Source: Sipunculus nudus
Lineage: Eukaryota; Annelida; Sipuncula; Golfingiida; Sipunculidae
Assembly (NCBI GenBank): GCA_026874595.1
Contig: CM049311.1
Coordinates: 13,049,676-13,113,675 of the forward strand
Reading direction: 5' to 3'
Length of the DNA stretch: 64,000 nucleotides
Part shown: piece by piece, positions 12,856-25,085 of the stretch
Layout: the number at the start of each line of letters is the position of its first letter
Position numbering within the stretch: position 1 is the stretch's first letter
Translations under genes and position numbers: made by a program
Notes under the pieces: model-generated
What the model was told of the DNA's origin: nothing
Database searches by the model: none
Seen by the model: only the letters and a program-made list of their open reading frames with translations

Positions 12856-14620
12856 ACCTTTTTTGGCCGAAAGGGTCATCTATCAGCCCTCTGGCCTCTG
12901 CTTTTTAACAGCACAACTGCATCATATACATAAACATGGTTCACAGTTAGAAACAGTCAGCTATTAAGTTCCAGAAGTTCTTTAACCTCTGACATACTGC
13001 TGATATTGTATAAAACTATTCTTTGCAGCTGAGATCTGATGATCAGGGGCAGTTTTCAAATAAAAGGAAAGGACACTTTGCAAAATTTACCTTTCTACGC
13101 AAACATCTAGACTTAGGCACTTCAGTTAAGTAAATATACCCACCTTGACGATATTAGTGGTAGTTGTGGTTTTTCATAGTTGATGGTTCTTTCTCCATGG
13201 TTATCTGTCTCCCTTTTTCTCTTGACAACTTAAACAAGATCAGGTATATCGAAGTAAATTCAGCCTACACTCCTCTAAGTTCCGAAATATTCCCCATCTC
13301 AAATACAATAAATCCGATATTAAATGAAAAAAAAAATCTTCAATTATTTGAAAGTGAAATTTCAAAGACGTAAGGTATAGGTCCAGTTGATTAAAATCTT
13401 CCACAGGCATATGACACAGCTTAACTACTATATAGGGGTCGACACAACAGTTCAAAAACTCTCAGAAATCAACTAAGTAACACGTTTTTGGATAAAGTAA
13501 ATATTTCGGGAGAAAATTTGAACAACAATTATTATAATTTTACAAGTTCAGACACATACCGTCTCCCACACCCACCCACTCTCGCGCTTTATGGATATAA
13601 TGCCCCTCCCCCAACCAACTTTAAAAATCTATGGACTGTGAATAAATATGACTATATCCTTCACTTTGAAAAGAAATGCAGATCAAGGGTATCCAAGATC
13701 AACAGCTAATAGCAAGAAAAAAGGTGTGTCATGAAAAATGACCCATGCATTAACTTATGAAAGAAAAATAAAACTAAAAAAAATAGTGCATATGGGACAA
13801 CAGACTAAAGTGGCAACCATGGCATCGAAAATGCTCTCAGCGTGTTACTATTATTCCTCTTCAATACCTACACTTAACGTACTGTACTGAGTCAGCCAGA
13901 GCAACCAGGCTAGTAGGTCTGTAAGTGGAAGGGTTCAACAATCATATCCAGCACGGAAAGGTCACTGAGTGCAGGTTACGTGAATGCAAACATACCAAGG
14001 TTCAATGTGAAATTCAGGCTAATGTAGGCCTAAACAGTATAAATTTCGTCCACTGTTCCTCCCTATCGTAATATTTATACATATAATAACAAATGAAGCA
14101 TATCTTTTATGATCGTTACGATAAGTTAAAAGTAAGAATTTACATAGAAAAAAATTAAAACTGGGTAATTCGGGGCTTCTAAATACAACTTCGGTGCTGG
14201 TATAAATGCAGTGAAGAGGATAATCTATTTTGTTCAAGTGTGTTGGATATAAATTGTGTCAAGGCATATAAACATGGGTGTTTTGTAGCCAGGCCTTTGC
14301 GGAAGAGTAATATTTTGTTCGTATTTCAAACAGAAGGTGTTTCTTTTGAAATGTAACACATATTTGTTTTAATGTTTGACAGTTGAGACAAGTAGTTCCG
14401 GCCGTCCCGCAGTGCCCAAACAGAGGAGATTCATTTCGAGTAGAAACGATCTCTGGTGGAAGGTTGCAAGCACTCCATCTCGTTGACTGCCACGGGAGTA
14501 TCGCGTGAACGTAGGATAACCTCGACCCCATCGTAACATGCCAAACCACAACAATCAGAGTCTTGAGGAGACGTACTTTATTAACTCCCAATACATTGCG
14601 TTCATAAACATAATAAAAAC
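12856..14620. other. Non-coding interval
   Basis: No supported exon or repeat. Frames on both strands are short and of low-complexity or random composition. Confidence 0.5.
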
Positions 14621-14622
14621 CA

Positions 14623-15020
14623 TCGGCATCTGTGGCTCAGAGGTAGAGCATAGGGCTCAAAGGGAGATCGTGAGTTCGAATCTCAGCCGAGGCTGTGAGA
14701 TTTTTCACGGTCGGCACCCAACCAAGGGTGAGTGCTCTGCAGGCTTAAAAGGGAGACTGTACCCAACAGTCGTGTTTCACTCACAAACGAGTGCGCCTTT
14801 CGGGGTTAGTAAGTGTTATGACCCAGCCATGGGGATAGCACACACCCTGGACCCGCAGGAGTGATACACCGAGCTTGGTTGACGTCAGAATTATCACGTG
14901 TAACTTGTAAGCCCCTGTCACGTATTCTGAAACCTGAAATGAATTGTGCAGATGAACATAATACTTGGTTAAGCAATCATTAAAATGCAGGTGGTTACCT
15001 CCACCAAATAAATCTAACAA
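14623..15020 (+). mobile_element. tRNA-headed SINE, most complete copy
   Basis: The 5' head resembles a tRNA. An A-box region (TGGCTCAGAGGTAGAGC) and a B-box region (GAGTTCGAATCTC) are spaced as in a pol III internal promoter. A body of about 300 bp without coding capacity follows (TTTTTCACGGTCGGCACCCA, AAAGGGAGACTGTACCCAAC, AGTGCGCCTTTCGGGGTTAG, ACCCAGCCATGGGGATAG). The 3' end is a GGTGGTTACCTCCACC hairpin-like tail followed by A-rich sequence. Homologous copies lie at 11,318-11,695 (-), 41,151-41,565 (-) and 57,920-58,290 (+), with fragments at 39,226-39,440, 51,185-51,345 and 59,735-59,855. This copy can serve as the reference for the family. Confidence 0.85.
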
Positions 15021-15309
15021 AAAAGTAATAAAAACACATTTTATTAGGTAACCTTAACGAAAACCAAATATTCTTTTTTTTATTTTGTTCGTACCACCAT
15101 CATCGTAAGATCAGTACTGAATACTGAAACGAGGCAATTAATCATTACACGTTCAGCAAATCTGCACAACTGTACTGATTTTTTTACATATCAAATATTT
15201 GGTTGGAGTACAAGTTTTTGTTATCATTGAAACCATATGTCTGTATCGGTCATATTATCGCCAACTTCTCCTCATGCAACCTCCTTCTTACAAAATCGGA
15301 AGTCGCTGT

Positions 15310-15530
15310 GACACCTCTGAAGGACGCGTATTCGGTCAACATTTGAGCCTCAAAAGACATAATACTGGAATCCACACAGACTACGATTATTCACCAAAAC
15401 AGTTTGTTAGGTTACATATTTTGACTTATTTTCTGTGAATTAAAGCCCGTAATCGAGAAGAAAGCATATCGTTCTTTACATGTGAACATTTCAGCTATCA
15501 TTCCCACTCACACATAGGCTTACTGTTAAA
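15310..15530. repeat. Interspersed repeat family 2, copy 1
   Basis: The segment aligns to about 20,104-20,320. Shared landmarks are GATTCACCA with AGTTT(T/G) following, AGGTTAC, TTTTGACT, and TTAA(A)CCCGTA followed by AGAA. It is non-coding and the nature of the element is unknown. Confidence 0.45.
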
Positions 15531-15566
15531 AATGCGGAAAGTGTGGCAGACATTTAATACATTAGT

Positions 15567-15662
15567 GAGATAGCGGGATGGTCGTGACTGTGGGGTGTTC
15601 GTGATTGTGGGGTGCTCGTGATTGTGGGGTGGTCGTGATAGCGAGGTGGTTATGATCTAGTG
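15567..15662. repeat. Short GTGGGGTG minisatellite
   Basis: Four to five imperfect units of about 21 bp built on TCGTGATTGTGGGGTG. Confidence 0.7.
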
Positions 15663-16500
15663 AGGATGGTCGTCGATAGCGGTGGTTTCGCTATATATAT
15701 TCGAAAAAAATATATATATTGGATATCTGTATTGAACTTCTCTGTATCAAAACCATTAACCCAAAGTAAGCTGAGAGAGAGAGTTCGACAGTTCGAGAGA
15801 TCGAGAGCGAGAGAGTTCGAGTTCATGTTTTGTGCATTCAATAAAAAGCAAACTTACCCTCTTGTCTTACCCATCTGCATGTTTTGTGCAAAAAAGGTTT
15901 GAGAATATTATACGTATGATATATATTTAATACAATCAATATTTACATTATTAATTCCTTTTCCGGTGGTCAATCATGGGGCTACACGATGGCAGAAGTG
16001 CTTAGTCTTGATCACTGGCTATTCTGTCGATTTTAAAGTGAGTGCTGATATCTATATTATGTCTGGGCCGACTGGACTAAACATTGATGAATAATATTTA
16101 GACGAATTGCTTTGCCAAATTCTACTTTTTTTTAACATTAGAGACTTTTGATATCGCCTGTGTTTACTAAAGTCATATTATGGCCCACAAACAACTGGAC
16201 TTGAGCATAGCGTGTTACAGTTCAGAAAGTAAATGTACAGAGAGCCACATAAAGAATCAGTGTTACCACAAGGACTGATGACGACCTATATTGATTACAA
16301 TATGCTTGAAAAAATGGCCAAATATATATGGAAGAAAAAAAATGGATGTTTCATGAAAGAAAGAGGAAAGATTCACGGACGGAAACAAATCGAAAAAAAA
16401 AGTCTCACAGAAATAAAATGCACTCACAAAATGATACTTCATGTTGCAGCAGTAACTGTTAGCATGACCATTCCACTGAAATAAATTTGATTCGAATCTG
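15663..16500. other. Non-coding interval
   Basis: No supported gene. An AG-rich stretch (15,770-15,820) and a small AT tract are the only landmarks. Confidence 0.4.
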
Positions 16501-16523
16501 GATGTGCAACAATTGGTTTTATT

Positions 16524-19500
16524 ATGACTGTACTAATACAATGCCCAATGAGGAGGGTCTCAAATGGAGGGGTCCCAACACTACTAGCACAAATCATGTC
16601 TGAAATCCAAGTAATAAACAGGAAAATAAAACCATGCTCAATAAAATCAAACAATAAAAAATTCCTCATAAATTATCTATCAAGAGTGTTGAATGCAATG
16701 AACTTAATAAAAACAATTAAAACTATCTCAGATGTAATCTCAAATGAAATGCTAATGTAAAAAGCCAAACGAAGGTGCACCTGCCAAAAAAATCATGTCT
16801 GTAACCATGGTAGATCCATCAAGAAGACATTTCACTGGACCATTGGAACAAAGCAATTAAGCCAAGGAAGCTGGATCTGAGACCCAAATGGAACTAATGA
16901 CTGATAACTGGATTAGTAAGTCAAGAAATGGGCGCAACCAAACACAATGATGTAATTAGCAATGCTTAGCAATGGCCTCAGTTTCTACTGAGTTGAAGGA
17001 AAAACGTGATAGGGACCGTGTTCGGGTTGTAGGGGATTCTCTTGTCAGAAACTCATATGCAAGTTTAGCTAAATATCGTCAGGACAAACAGATATTTGTG
17101 TTAAGCACCTGTGGACAAACACTTGATAAGGCACTGTACAAGATACCTAAAGCTTGCAGAGAACTCTCTCTGAAAGTCTAGTGATACATATTGTGACAAA
17201 TAATGTTGAGTGTTATGACTGCTAACGTTTATTTACAAATTCTGTAAAGTGATAGAACTAACCAGAAAAGGTAGTAAATGCCAAATAGTTGTTCGTTCAC
17301 TACCTAGACGTCTAAATGACTCAAATCTCAACATGGAAATTCTAACTCTAAACATTGAGATACATTAGAGATGTAAACGTAAAAACCAATGTCTTTTTCT
17401 GTGACTCTTCTCCACCTCTGACAGATCGGTATTACCGCCCAGATGGCATCCGTTTCAGCTATTCTGGTTTGACAGTTATGTCAGGACAAGTTGCATCGAG
17501 CGTGAAGTTACATCTAAACCAAACATATGATGACAGTCTGAAAGTGCGTGAAACATACAAAAATTTTCACAAAGATCATTTACCAAGAATGAGATAAAAA
17601 CTGCAAATGGTATGGAAATTGCTGCTGAATCCCGCATTGACACGCCTTCTCTCACTTATTTGACACAGTCAGTCAGATATGTAAGACCTCAACTGATCAA
17701 ACCAACCGATTAAATATATCTTAATAAAAAGGGACCAGTTTTATAAAAACTTTAATATCAGAAGTAGCATACCGAAGTTTGATGAATTCTATGATTCGCA
17801 TTAAGGTACAACGCTAAGTCATATCGTTAAATGAAATATGGCTATGAGAAGATATAAATAATGATGAACTCCGTATTTATGGGTACCAAATCTTCCTCCG
17901 AGATCAACATCGCCACGGAGAAGGTGCTGATCTACATGTTGATGAAGCTTTAAACCCAGTGTTATGTGAACTACAAACATTCAATACTAAATTTGTCAAG
18001 GTTAAAGGTTAAATGCGCTGAACGCAGTATTATTGTAGCTGTCATTCTTGAAGTTTTGTCATCGATGTTAATAAAACAGGAAGATCAAATTATGTTTTTG
18101 ATCAGTGGTTATGTAATTTCCAGCTCAAGCAGTTGGTAAAATCTGCAATCAGAGAAACTGTAACCTCATCAACTGTGATAGATTTTATTTTCTCTAATAT
18201 TCCCGAGAAACGCATAACTACGGATTTCTTACCAGTCTCTTAGTGACCACTACTTAGATTACACAGTATTATCTTTCAAAAACAATCACATAAAAATTCA
18301 AAACAGTTAAATCCCGAAACTTCCGCAACTTTAATCCAGAGGCTTACCGGAATCACATTGCACCAACTGTCATTCTGCAAAATGTATTCCATGAGTCGGA
18401 TATTGAAATAGCATGGAATAGCTGGAAAACTGAGTTCTTAAATATTTGTAATAAAACGTGCTCCTATTAGACCTTTTAGAATGAAACCTAGAGTAAACCC
18501 TTATATGACATCGCAGATGCGATAAAGAGCAGTGACAGATTACAAACATGCGCTGTAAAACACAAATCCAACATTCTCTTCCTGAAGTATAGAAAAAACA
18601 TAAACAAAACAACTACTCTAATAAGAATGACTAAAACTACATGTTTCAGATATAATATAGATAAATATTACGATGACATTACAAGTATGTGGAATACTTT
18701 TAGAAAATATTGCTTTGGTCTTCATCATTAAGACGTGCAGATTGCGAAATATCATGTGACGGGCTAATAATGAGTATTTCAGTTCCATAGATGACACATC
18801 AGCGTCGAATTTCCCGTCGTCCGTACCCCACCCTGTTCCGTTGCTAAATACTACAAAGCCTCTTTTCAGATTTTCTCGATTGCTGTCGCATAAAAACAGA
18901 AAGATTAACTTGCTCTTCCCCTAAGAATACTCTTGTTGTTATACAAATAGATGTCACATTGCTTTGAATTACTGCTGAGTTCATCAGTCATATTTTATGT
19001 CAGCTATTTAATTTATCAATATATCAGTCAACTTTCCCCCTTAACTAGAAAACTGTAAGAAATACTCCGGAAATATTAAGGAAAACGCAATAAAGCAAAC
19101 AATAGCAATTATTGATCCATATCATATTACACCACGTTGCGAAACTTTTTGAAAAAGCGATACAAAGGCAGCTGATCGAGTTTATTACAAATGATAATAA
19201 TATCTCAGAAAGTCAGCAAACATATCTGCTGGGAAAATCAACAGTAACTGCTCCAAGCAATTTTCAAATGACATATATAAAAATAGGGATCAGGATAAAG
19301 TTACAGCCGCTTATTTTTTTTCTACCTTACAAAAGGATTTGATGCGATAAACCATAAAATATTACTAGAAAAATTGCGTACATTCGGTTTTGCTAGTAAC
19401 ACAGTGGACTGATTTCATTCATATCTTCATGATCGGTTAAAGATAGTAAAATATAATAATAATCTAATCCTGCAGTTGTGAATATACAGGTGTCCATCAG

Positions 19501-19740
19501 GGTTCGATACTGGGCCCAATTCTGTTTTTAATATATATAAATGATCTTTCAACTGTGCTAAATACTGATGGTATTGTGATGTATGCAAATGATGTCACGG
19601 TATATTACCATGGGAAAAATGCTAAATAAGTTGAGATTAAATTACAGCGTACCGTAGACCAAGCAACAACCTGGTATGACGAAAACCTGCTCAGTTTAAA
19701 TTATAACAAATCTAATGTCATGTCTCCTTGGTAATTCCAA
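16524..19740 (+). mobile_element. Decayed CR1/L2-like non-LTR retrotransposon (LINE)
   Basis: An ordered but frame-broken set of LINE parts is visible. At 16,972-17,181 and 17,355-17,597 is an SGNH-esterase-like domain: VVGDSLVRN (block I serine in GDS), then PDGIRFSYSGL at the C-terminal position where the family has a D-x-x-H pair, so the His appears replaced. At about 18,060-18,290 is the C-terminal part of an APE-type endonuclease (VIDFIFSN, then a frame break before SDHY). At 19,112-19,625 is reverse transcriptase: KLFEKAIQRQLIEF, FDAINHKILLEKLRTFGF, GVHQGSILGPILFLIYINDL and YANDV in place of the catalytic YADD. The second catalytic aspartate environment is damaged and several stops interrupt the frame, so the copy is dead. 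The segment 16,524-16,760 may be ORF1 remnant, but this is weak. Confidence 0.8.
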
Positions 19741-20100
19741 AAGGCGACTGATTTACATTCTCATCAAAATTCACGCAAATTTAACGAGGTCAGAGGTCAC
19801 TAGATACATGACGGGCGTATGATGCACGTTTGCGGTGCTCTTGATTTCCAAGTATCAGCAGTCCCTGTGCTCATCAGAAACTGATGACGTGGACAACAAA
19901 AGTGCATAATATACTGACGTAATAGCCATTACAAATAGGTAATGTGTTCCCTAGAACCTCCAGTCTGTAAACACTCTGCAAGGTCAAAGGGCAAATAACA
20001 TCGATTACGGTAAAGATATGAGAATAAGACCTCTTTCTGTATAAACCCATGTTTGGTATATAATTAAGGAACATAGTTTAATAGCAATGGTGCTTCGGTG
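19741..20100. other. Non-coding interval
   Basis: Sequence downstream of the LINE remnant with no recognisable feature. Confidence 0.4.
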
Positions 20101-20103
20101 CCG

Positions 20104-20320
20104 AACAGGCCGTATGTCCGATCAACATACGAGACCCAAAAGACAGACAAAGACTGACATCTACAAAGACAACGAAGATTCACCAGAATAGTTTTATAGG
20201 TTACGAATTTTGACTCTTCTGTTAATTAAAACCCGTATTCCAGAATAAACTATATCGACCATAACATATGGTATTCTGAGCCATCTTAGCAACTCGTACG
20301 TAGGTCTCCTGTTAAACATG
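20104..20320. repeat. Interspersed repeat family 2, copy 2
   Basis: Second copy of the repeat at 15,310-15,530, same orientation. The best-preserved shared part is AGATTCACCAGAATAGTTTT with the AGGTTACGAATTTTGACT block after it. Confidence 0.45.
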
Positions 20321-20679
20321 CTGTAACAGTGCAGACAATAATCAAATAAGTTAGTAACCTCGGATTTGCAATCGAGAAAAGTGACATATTGGTTCAAAGG
20401 CTGCAAATGAATGATACGGTACGTACTTTCAATACCACGATACCCACAAATGACACGTGACCACAATTCTAAATATAACGCAGTCACGTATAACTGAAGC
20501 AAGTCATATCACATACAAAAAGTATCCCTGACATTGAAACAGAAATCTTCTTAGGCCGGATTAAACATGTCACCACTGTTTGGATTGATAATTCATCAAG
20601 AGCCTAATGATAGCAATATCCTGATATACCTATATTTATATTTTTCTACGGGGCAGATGTTATACTCAGTTTTATGATG

Positions 20680-20680
20680 T

Positions 20681-20748
<68 letters not shown>
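20680..20748. repeat. (GAT)n and (AAT)n trinucleotide tract
   Basis: About nine GAT triplets run directly into about fourteen AAT triplets. Confidence 0.9.
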
Positions 20749-21084
20749 TTATAATAACTACATTATTATTAGTAGTAGTATTATTACGCAGCTAGCCTTT
20801 GATGTTAAATCTTGATCCATGAACACATGCAGACTTGAATTCTCGAATCATAAAAGTGAATCATAAACTGTAGCCCTTTTTTTATTACATCTAACGATTA
20901 TAGAGGAAAGTAGACCATTCACATGATTTCAATAATGATAGAGCTATTCAGTATTACCGTGCATGAAGGCTTATAAAACGATTTAAACATATCCGACGTT
21001 AATTGTCTCTGCATGTATCACGTGCCAAGTTTAATAACTGACATGTGTATCGAAGCATGTAATTCAGAAATGACGTTGTCATTC

Positions 21085-21455
21085 TATGTACCATGACCTC
21101 TCGTAGTATGGATTTTTTTTTTTATGACCTATCGTAGCATAAATTTCAAATGATATGACTTATTGTGGTATAAATATTTTATGTTATGACTTATTGTGGT
21201 ATAAATGTTATGACCTATCAGAGTATAAATATTTAATGATATGACCTATGGTTGTTAAGATTTTTAATGTTATGACCTATCATAATATAATTTTTTTAAT
21301 GTTATGAAGTATTGAAACAAAAAATGTAAATGTTATGACCTATCGTATAGTACAAATTTTTAATGTTATGCCCTATCCTATAATAAATTTTGCCGTTATT
21401 ACATATAATATTGTAAACGTTAAATGCTATAACCTATGGTAGTATACATTTTACA
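21085..21455. repeat. Degenerate tandem repeat, about 30-bp unit
   Basis: Roughly eleven diverged units follow the theme TTATGACCTATCGTAGTATA followed by an AT-rich spacer (AAATTTTTAATG). Units differ by substitution and length, so the array is old. No coding frame survives. Confidence 0.75.
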
Positions 21456-22056
21456 GAAAGACTTTAGAATTACAGAAATTGTGAATGTGTATAACAATAG
21501 TTACAACAGAAATTATGAAACAACAGTACTCTATATGATATAATACCGATTATACCTGATAAAAATAATAAGTTATAAGTTATTGTACATGATTTCATTG
21601 TTCTTTCATTCATTCATAAAATACACATCCATGTCAACAGCAAGTGCACTTAAAAAGCTTTTTTTTTGACATTTTTGACCAATGTTGGATCAAGCTATTT
21701 ACAAGCTATCAACGTTTTTATGAGTGTAAATGCAAGACAATGACGTCAATGACAATGCAGTTGACAGGCACTCCTTTAGTCTCTAATATGTTGGCTTTGT
21801 AGTAACAAATATCACTAGGTTGTACATAACAGTGTTGTAGTAGTTATTAGTTTACAATTAATATTTCTTACTCATAAGATTAATGTTTTGCTTCTTCAGT
21901 TTGTTGGCGTTGATACGGTCGTTAATGGTTCGGGTAATTTAATGTTCACTGAAGGCGAAATAATCATTACAGTTATGGTCAGTCTGTGCAAGACTGATAT
22001 ATCTAAAACAAAGGAACCTTTGGAAATGCAGCCTTTCATGTCCGGGAAACCTGTAT

Positions 22057-22060
<4 letters not shown>

Positions 22061-22121
<61 letters not shown>
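22061..22121. repeat. (TA)n microsatellite
   Basis: A pure TA tract of about 60 bp, 200 bp upstream of the relic gene D promoter. Confidence 0.9.
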
Positions 22122-22122
<1 letters not shown>

Positions 22123-22325
22123 AGGCTGAAAGAATTAACTACTCATAACGATATCGGGAGTATTGTTGACACTTCCACCTCAAGAGCTTCTCTTGGCAAC
22201 CTTCGGGGATACACTTGTCTTGTTTAATTTCCTACCTTTGTGAACTAATGATATTGTTTCTTAACATTCATAACTTCCATGAAAACTGTAAACATCACCT
22301 CATGTATAAACATTAGTTCTGGCAC

Positions 22326-22333
22326 TATATAAA
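22326..22333 (+). promoter_or_regulatory. TATA box of relic gene D
   Basis: TATATAAA lies 99 bp before the proposed start ATG at 22,425. The spacing is close to that in genes A and B (88 bp), which supports homology of the promoter. Confidence 0.55.
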
Positions 22334-22869
22334 CAGACCATGCTAACAATCCATTTTTAAACTTTCAATAATTTCTTCAACTAAACAACTTAACTAAAGC
22401 AGAGATTCTAATATACGCAAACGAATGTCTATAGGTCGAGAGGAAGGTGCTTTAATTTCTTCAAATATGAATGGAACTACCAAGAGGATATACAATGATT
22501 TTGTAGGTCCAATAACTATTATATTCTGAAAGGAATTTCATGAACAAAGGGAATCAAGTTTAATTTAATCAAAATAAAGAGTACTAAAATTTGTCATTCG
22601 GGTCGAGAAAACAAAATCAAAACCTCTCTATCTGGTATTTCAAGCCTGGTTGTTGTGGTGATTGGCGAAAACACTGTCTACTTATCTCGAATGTGTAAAA
22701 GTAGCGGTACTCCTTGTACCGTGATTTGCCCGTTCACTCCCTCTAATACCCTTTCATCGGTAACCATGTGTAACCATGTGTATGAAAATATACGTCAACT
22801 CATCACTGATTATGTGAGTAAAATCAAACCTAGATATTAATAATTAACCATATATAGGTGTGTGCGTAT

Positions 22870-22872
<3 letters not shown>

Positions 22873-22907
<35 letters not shown>
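22873..22907. repeat. (GA)n microsatellite in relic gene D intron 2
   Basis: A GA tract lies between exons 2 and 3. Genes A and B also carry GA tracts shortly before exon 3 (34,814-34,846 and 45,605-45,666), so this intronic feature may be ancestral to the family. Confidence 0.85.
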
Positions 22908-22909
<2 letters not shown>

Positions 22910-24119
22910 AGAATTAGAGAGAGTTGATCTAAAATATTTCATGCAATACTGTACAAATCTGAAAAAAAAAATAATAATATTGTACATGCATCTTAAACAG
23001 CTGATTTCGAAGCTATATTTTTCCCCTGGTATTTACAGTGCGACCTGTCAACCATAGAAAACGCAAGGGTGGGTGAAACTTGTGACGAGTTTGGTGTCAA
23101 ACAAGAGATGAAATACAGGTCAACCCTACCCAGTGTAAGAGCGCCATGCGTCAAGAATACGTCTGACGACACACTCAAGGTCAAGGTTACTGTAAACCTC
23201 ACCAAGGTTAGTGTAATTATATGCCTGTCCAAAACGGGTCGGTTTACGGGATGGACAGCTTTCTCCGTCCATCTGTTGACTTTTCGTGAGACCGCGATAA
23301 CTTAAGTTAAGAGATTTAGCAATCTATGAAGCAATAAATTAACTCAACTTAGTACGAATCTGATCAAAATCCATGCAGTTGTTTTAGTTCAAAGGTCATC
23401 TGGTCCCTCTAAGGTATCACCGCAATAATTTAACAATAACACAATGTATTTTAATGAAATTAACTTTAAATATTAACACAAAATAGTATCCTGCCTGAGT
23501 TCAGGTTTCGGCAAAATCAACGAATATTTCATTACGTCAGAGTTCACCCTACTTTTGTGTCGCGGTGATGACTTGCTAGGAAACGAAGGGAAGATAATGA
23601 ATGGAATTGGATAAATGCTATGAACTTCAATATGAATCTTTCACAAACAGAATTACTCGCCAGTGTTTAATTCTGTGTATGTGTATATGTAATGTGGTCA
23701 AAGATCAAAAGACATACGACAGATGGATTTTTTTTCTCTCTTGGTGATGTTGTGAATAAAGTACACGTACTTCTAATGAATAAATTAAAGGTTTGTGCTA
23801 ACAACATATTGGGTCTGACTTGAAAGTTCCTCTTCAATATAATTGCATCATCGATTTCACATTTAAAAAATATTACTCGTATTTTTATTATAATTATATA
23901 TGTATGTATATATCATTTTGTTATATTGCCGTGTCAATAAACATATATTCATGTGATATACCTTTAAATATTTTATATCGATTTCAAATATAATAGAATA
24001 TCTACATTGAGCAAGATATAAAAACTTGAGTTTGCGAGATGTATAGCATTGCAACATAAAGCTGAAGCACTGAATTCTGTTACATTTTACCTAAATAATG
24101 ACTTGCCCTTATAAAATGT

Positions 24120-24480
24120 GTACAGTATATTGCATGTATATTGCATTTATATTACATGTATATTATTTGTATATTATACTATACTATATATTACATATTA
24201 TATGATATGTGTATATTATATTATATATTATATATTATATATTATATATTAGATTGTATTTTATTTTATTACATTATATGTAAATTATATTATATATTAT
24301 ATTATATGATATAACATTATATTACATTACATTATATCACGTTATATTATATTATTTTACATTATATTAAAATATATTATATAACATTATACTGGATTTT
24401 ATTATGTTATATTATATTTTATTACATTTTCATTATATTATATTGTTATTGTATTATATTATGTAATACTATATAGTTTT
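24120..24480. repeat. AT low-complexity tract, intron 3 of relic gene D
   Basis: About 350 bp of TTATA/ATATT-type sequence runs almost up to the exon 4 acceptor at 24,486. The same position in genes A (35,455-35,875) and B (47,520-47,903) holds the same kind of tract. Confidence 0.85.
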
Positions 24481-24774
24481 AAACAGCCTCAGCTGAATCA
24501 CATTTTGGTGGGATTCAGAGCCAGGTTAAACCTCACTGACAGAGTGCTAATATATGAAGACATGCAGGCAGCAAAGTACTACCCCGGTCAGTACGACAAG
24601 CCCTGGTTCTGTGATTAGCCGGCAAGCGAGGACCACGCCTTCTACTGCTAGCTGTAGGTGCGCATGCGCAACCAGCTCAGAGCTAACGTGATAAACCTGG
24701 AAAACATCATAAAACAACAAGTTATCTCAACTTTATAAATAGAAAATATTTATAGGCACGTATATAAATATACA

Positions 24775-24842
24775 GTTAGACCTCGAAAGTACGACCACCA
24801 ATTGGACCTCGATTATGTGGTTGCATCTTCGAGCTGGATGTC
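24775..24842. repeat. Possible pogo/Tigger-like terminal fragment
   Basis: AGACCTCGAAAGTACGACCA followed by a second GGACCTCGATTATGTGG resembles the ends of pogo/mariner elements. A related stretch lies in intron 4 of gene A (about 36,150-36,215, GGTACGACCAATCCCGC) and of gene B. No partner end was found. Confidence 0.3.
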
Positions 24843-25085
24843 TATAAAAACAATTCTTTTCCTATTTTCCGCGTCGTATTTAGAATTTTCGTTTTCTCTT
24901 TCAGCTGATTGCATGTTAGATGACTATGGAATTCGTCACCGGTCCCCAAAATTCCAGAACCAGCTCTAAGCCCGTCTATTCTTCGCATATACGACCTCGC
25001 TTCCATGTTCAACAAACAGAGAATGCATTACGGCCATCACCTGATCAGGGCCCAGCTCTCTTACGTCATTAACTTCCCATACTAA

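Larger units (their letters stand above)
22425..25085 (+). pseudogene. Gene D: relic paralogue of the cytokine-like cluster
   Basis: All five exons are recognisable but the gene is broken. Exon 1 (22,425-22,434, ATG TCT ATA G then GT) matches the start of genes A and B with three codons missing; its donor GTCGAG is poor. Exon 2 (22,645-22,813) holds LVVVVIG, several Cys and the conserved end QLITDY before GTGAGT, but its 5' border is one base out of phase. Exon 3 (23,039-23,185) is fully open: 49 codons, the same length as in A and B, with Cys at codons 1, 15 and 37 as in A. Exon 4 (24,487-24,720, 78 codons) starts PQLNHILVGFRARL and ends ENIIKQQ, but has TAG at codons 44, 55 and 57; its donor is the weak GTTATC. 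Exon 5 (about 24,905-25,085) starts DCMLDD in one frame and finishes IYDLASMF...INFPY-stop in another, so it has at least one net frame shift and a short deletion after the acceptor. I infer a dead copy rather than a truncated working one. Confidence 0.75.

Noticed and set aside
14623-14700. Stand-alone tRNA gene
   Set aside because: The A-box and B-box are present but the cloverleaf is not closed by good pairing, and the sequence continues into a body shared with several dispersed copies, so it is a SINE head.
22061-22121. Open frames made of alternating Ile-Tyr residues here and at many other TA tracts
   Set aside because: These are translations of TA microsatellites. The same applies to Arg-Glu (GA), Ser-Leu (CT) and poly-Asn/Thr (ATT/ACT) frames across the window.
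23186-23212. Extension of relic gene D exon 3 to a second donor (GTTAGT at 23,207)
   Set aside because: The first donor gives exactly the 49 codons found in genes A and B. The extension is open but has no counterpart in the paralogues, so it is only a possible alternative.
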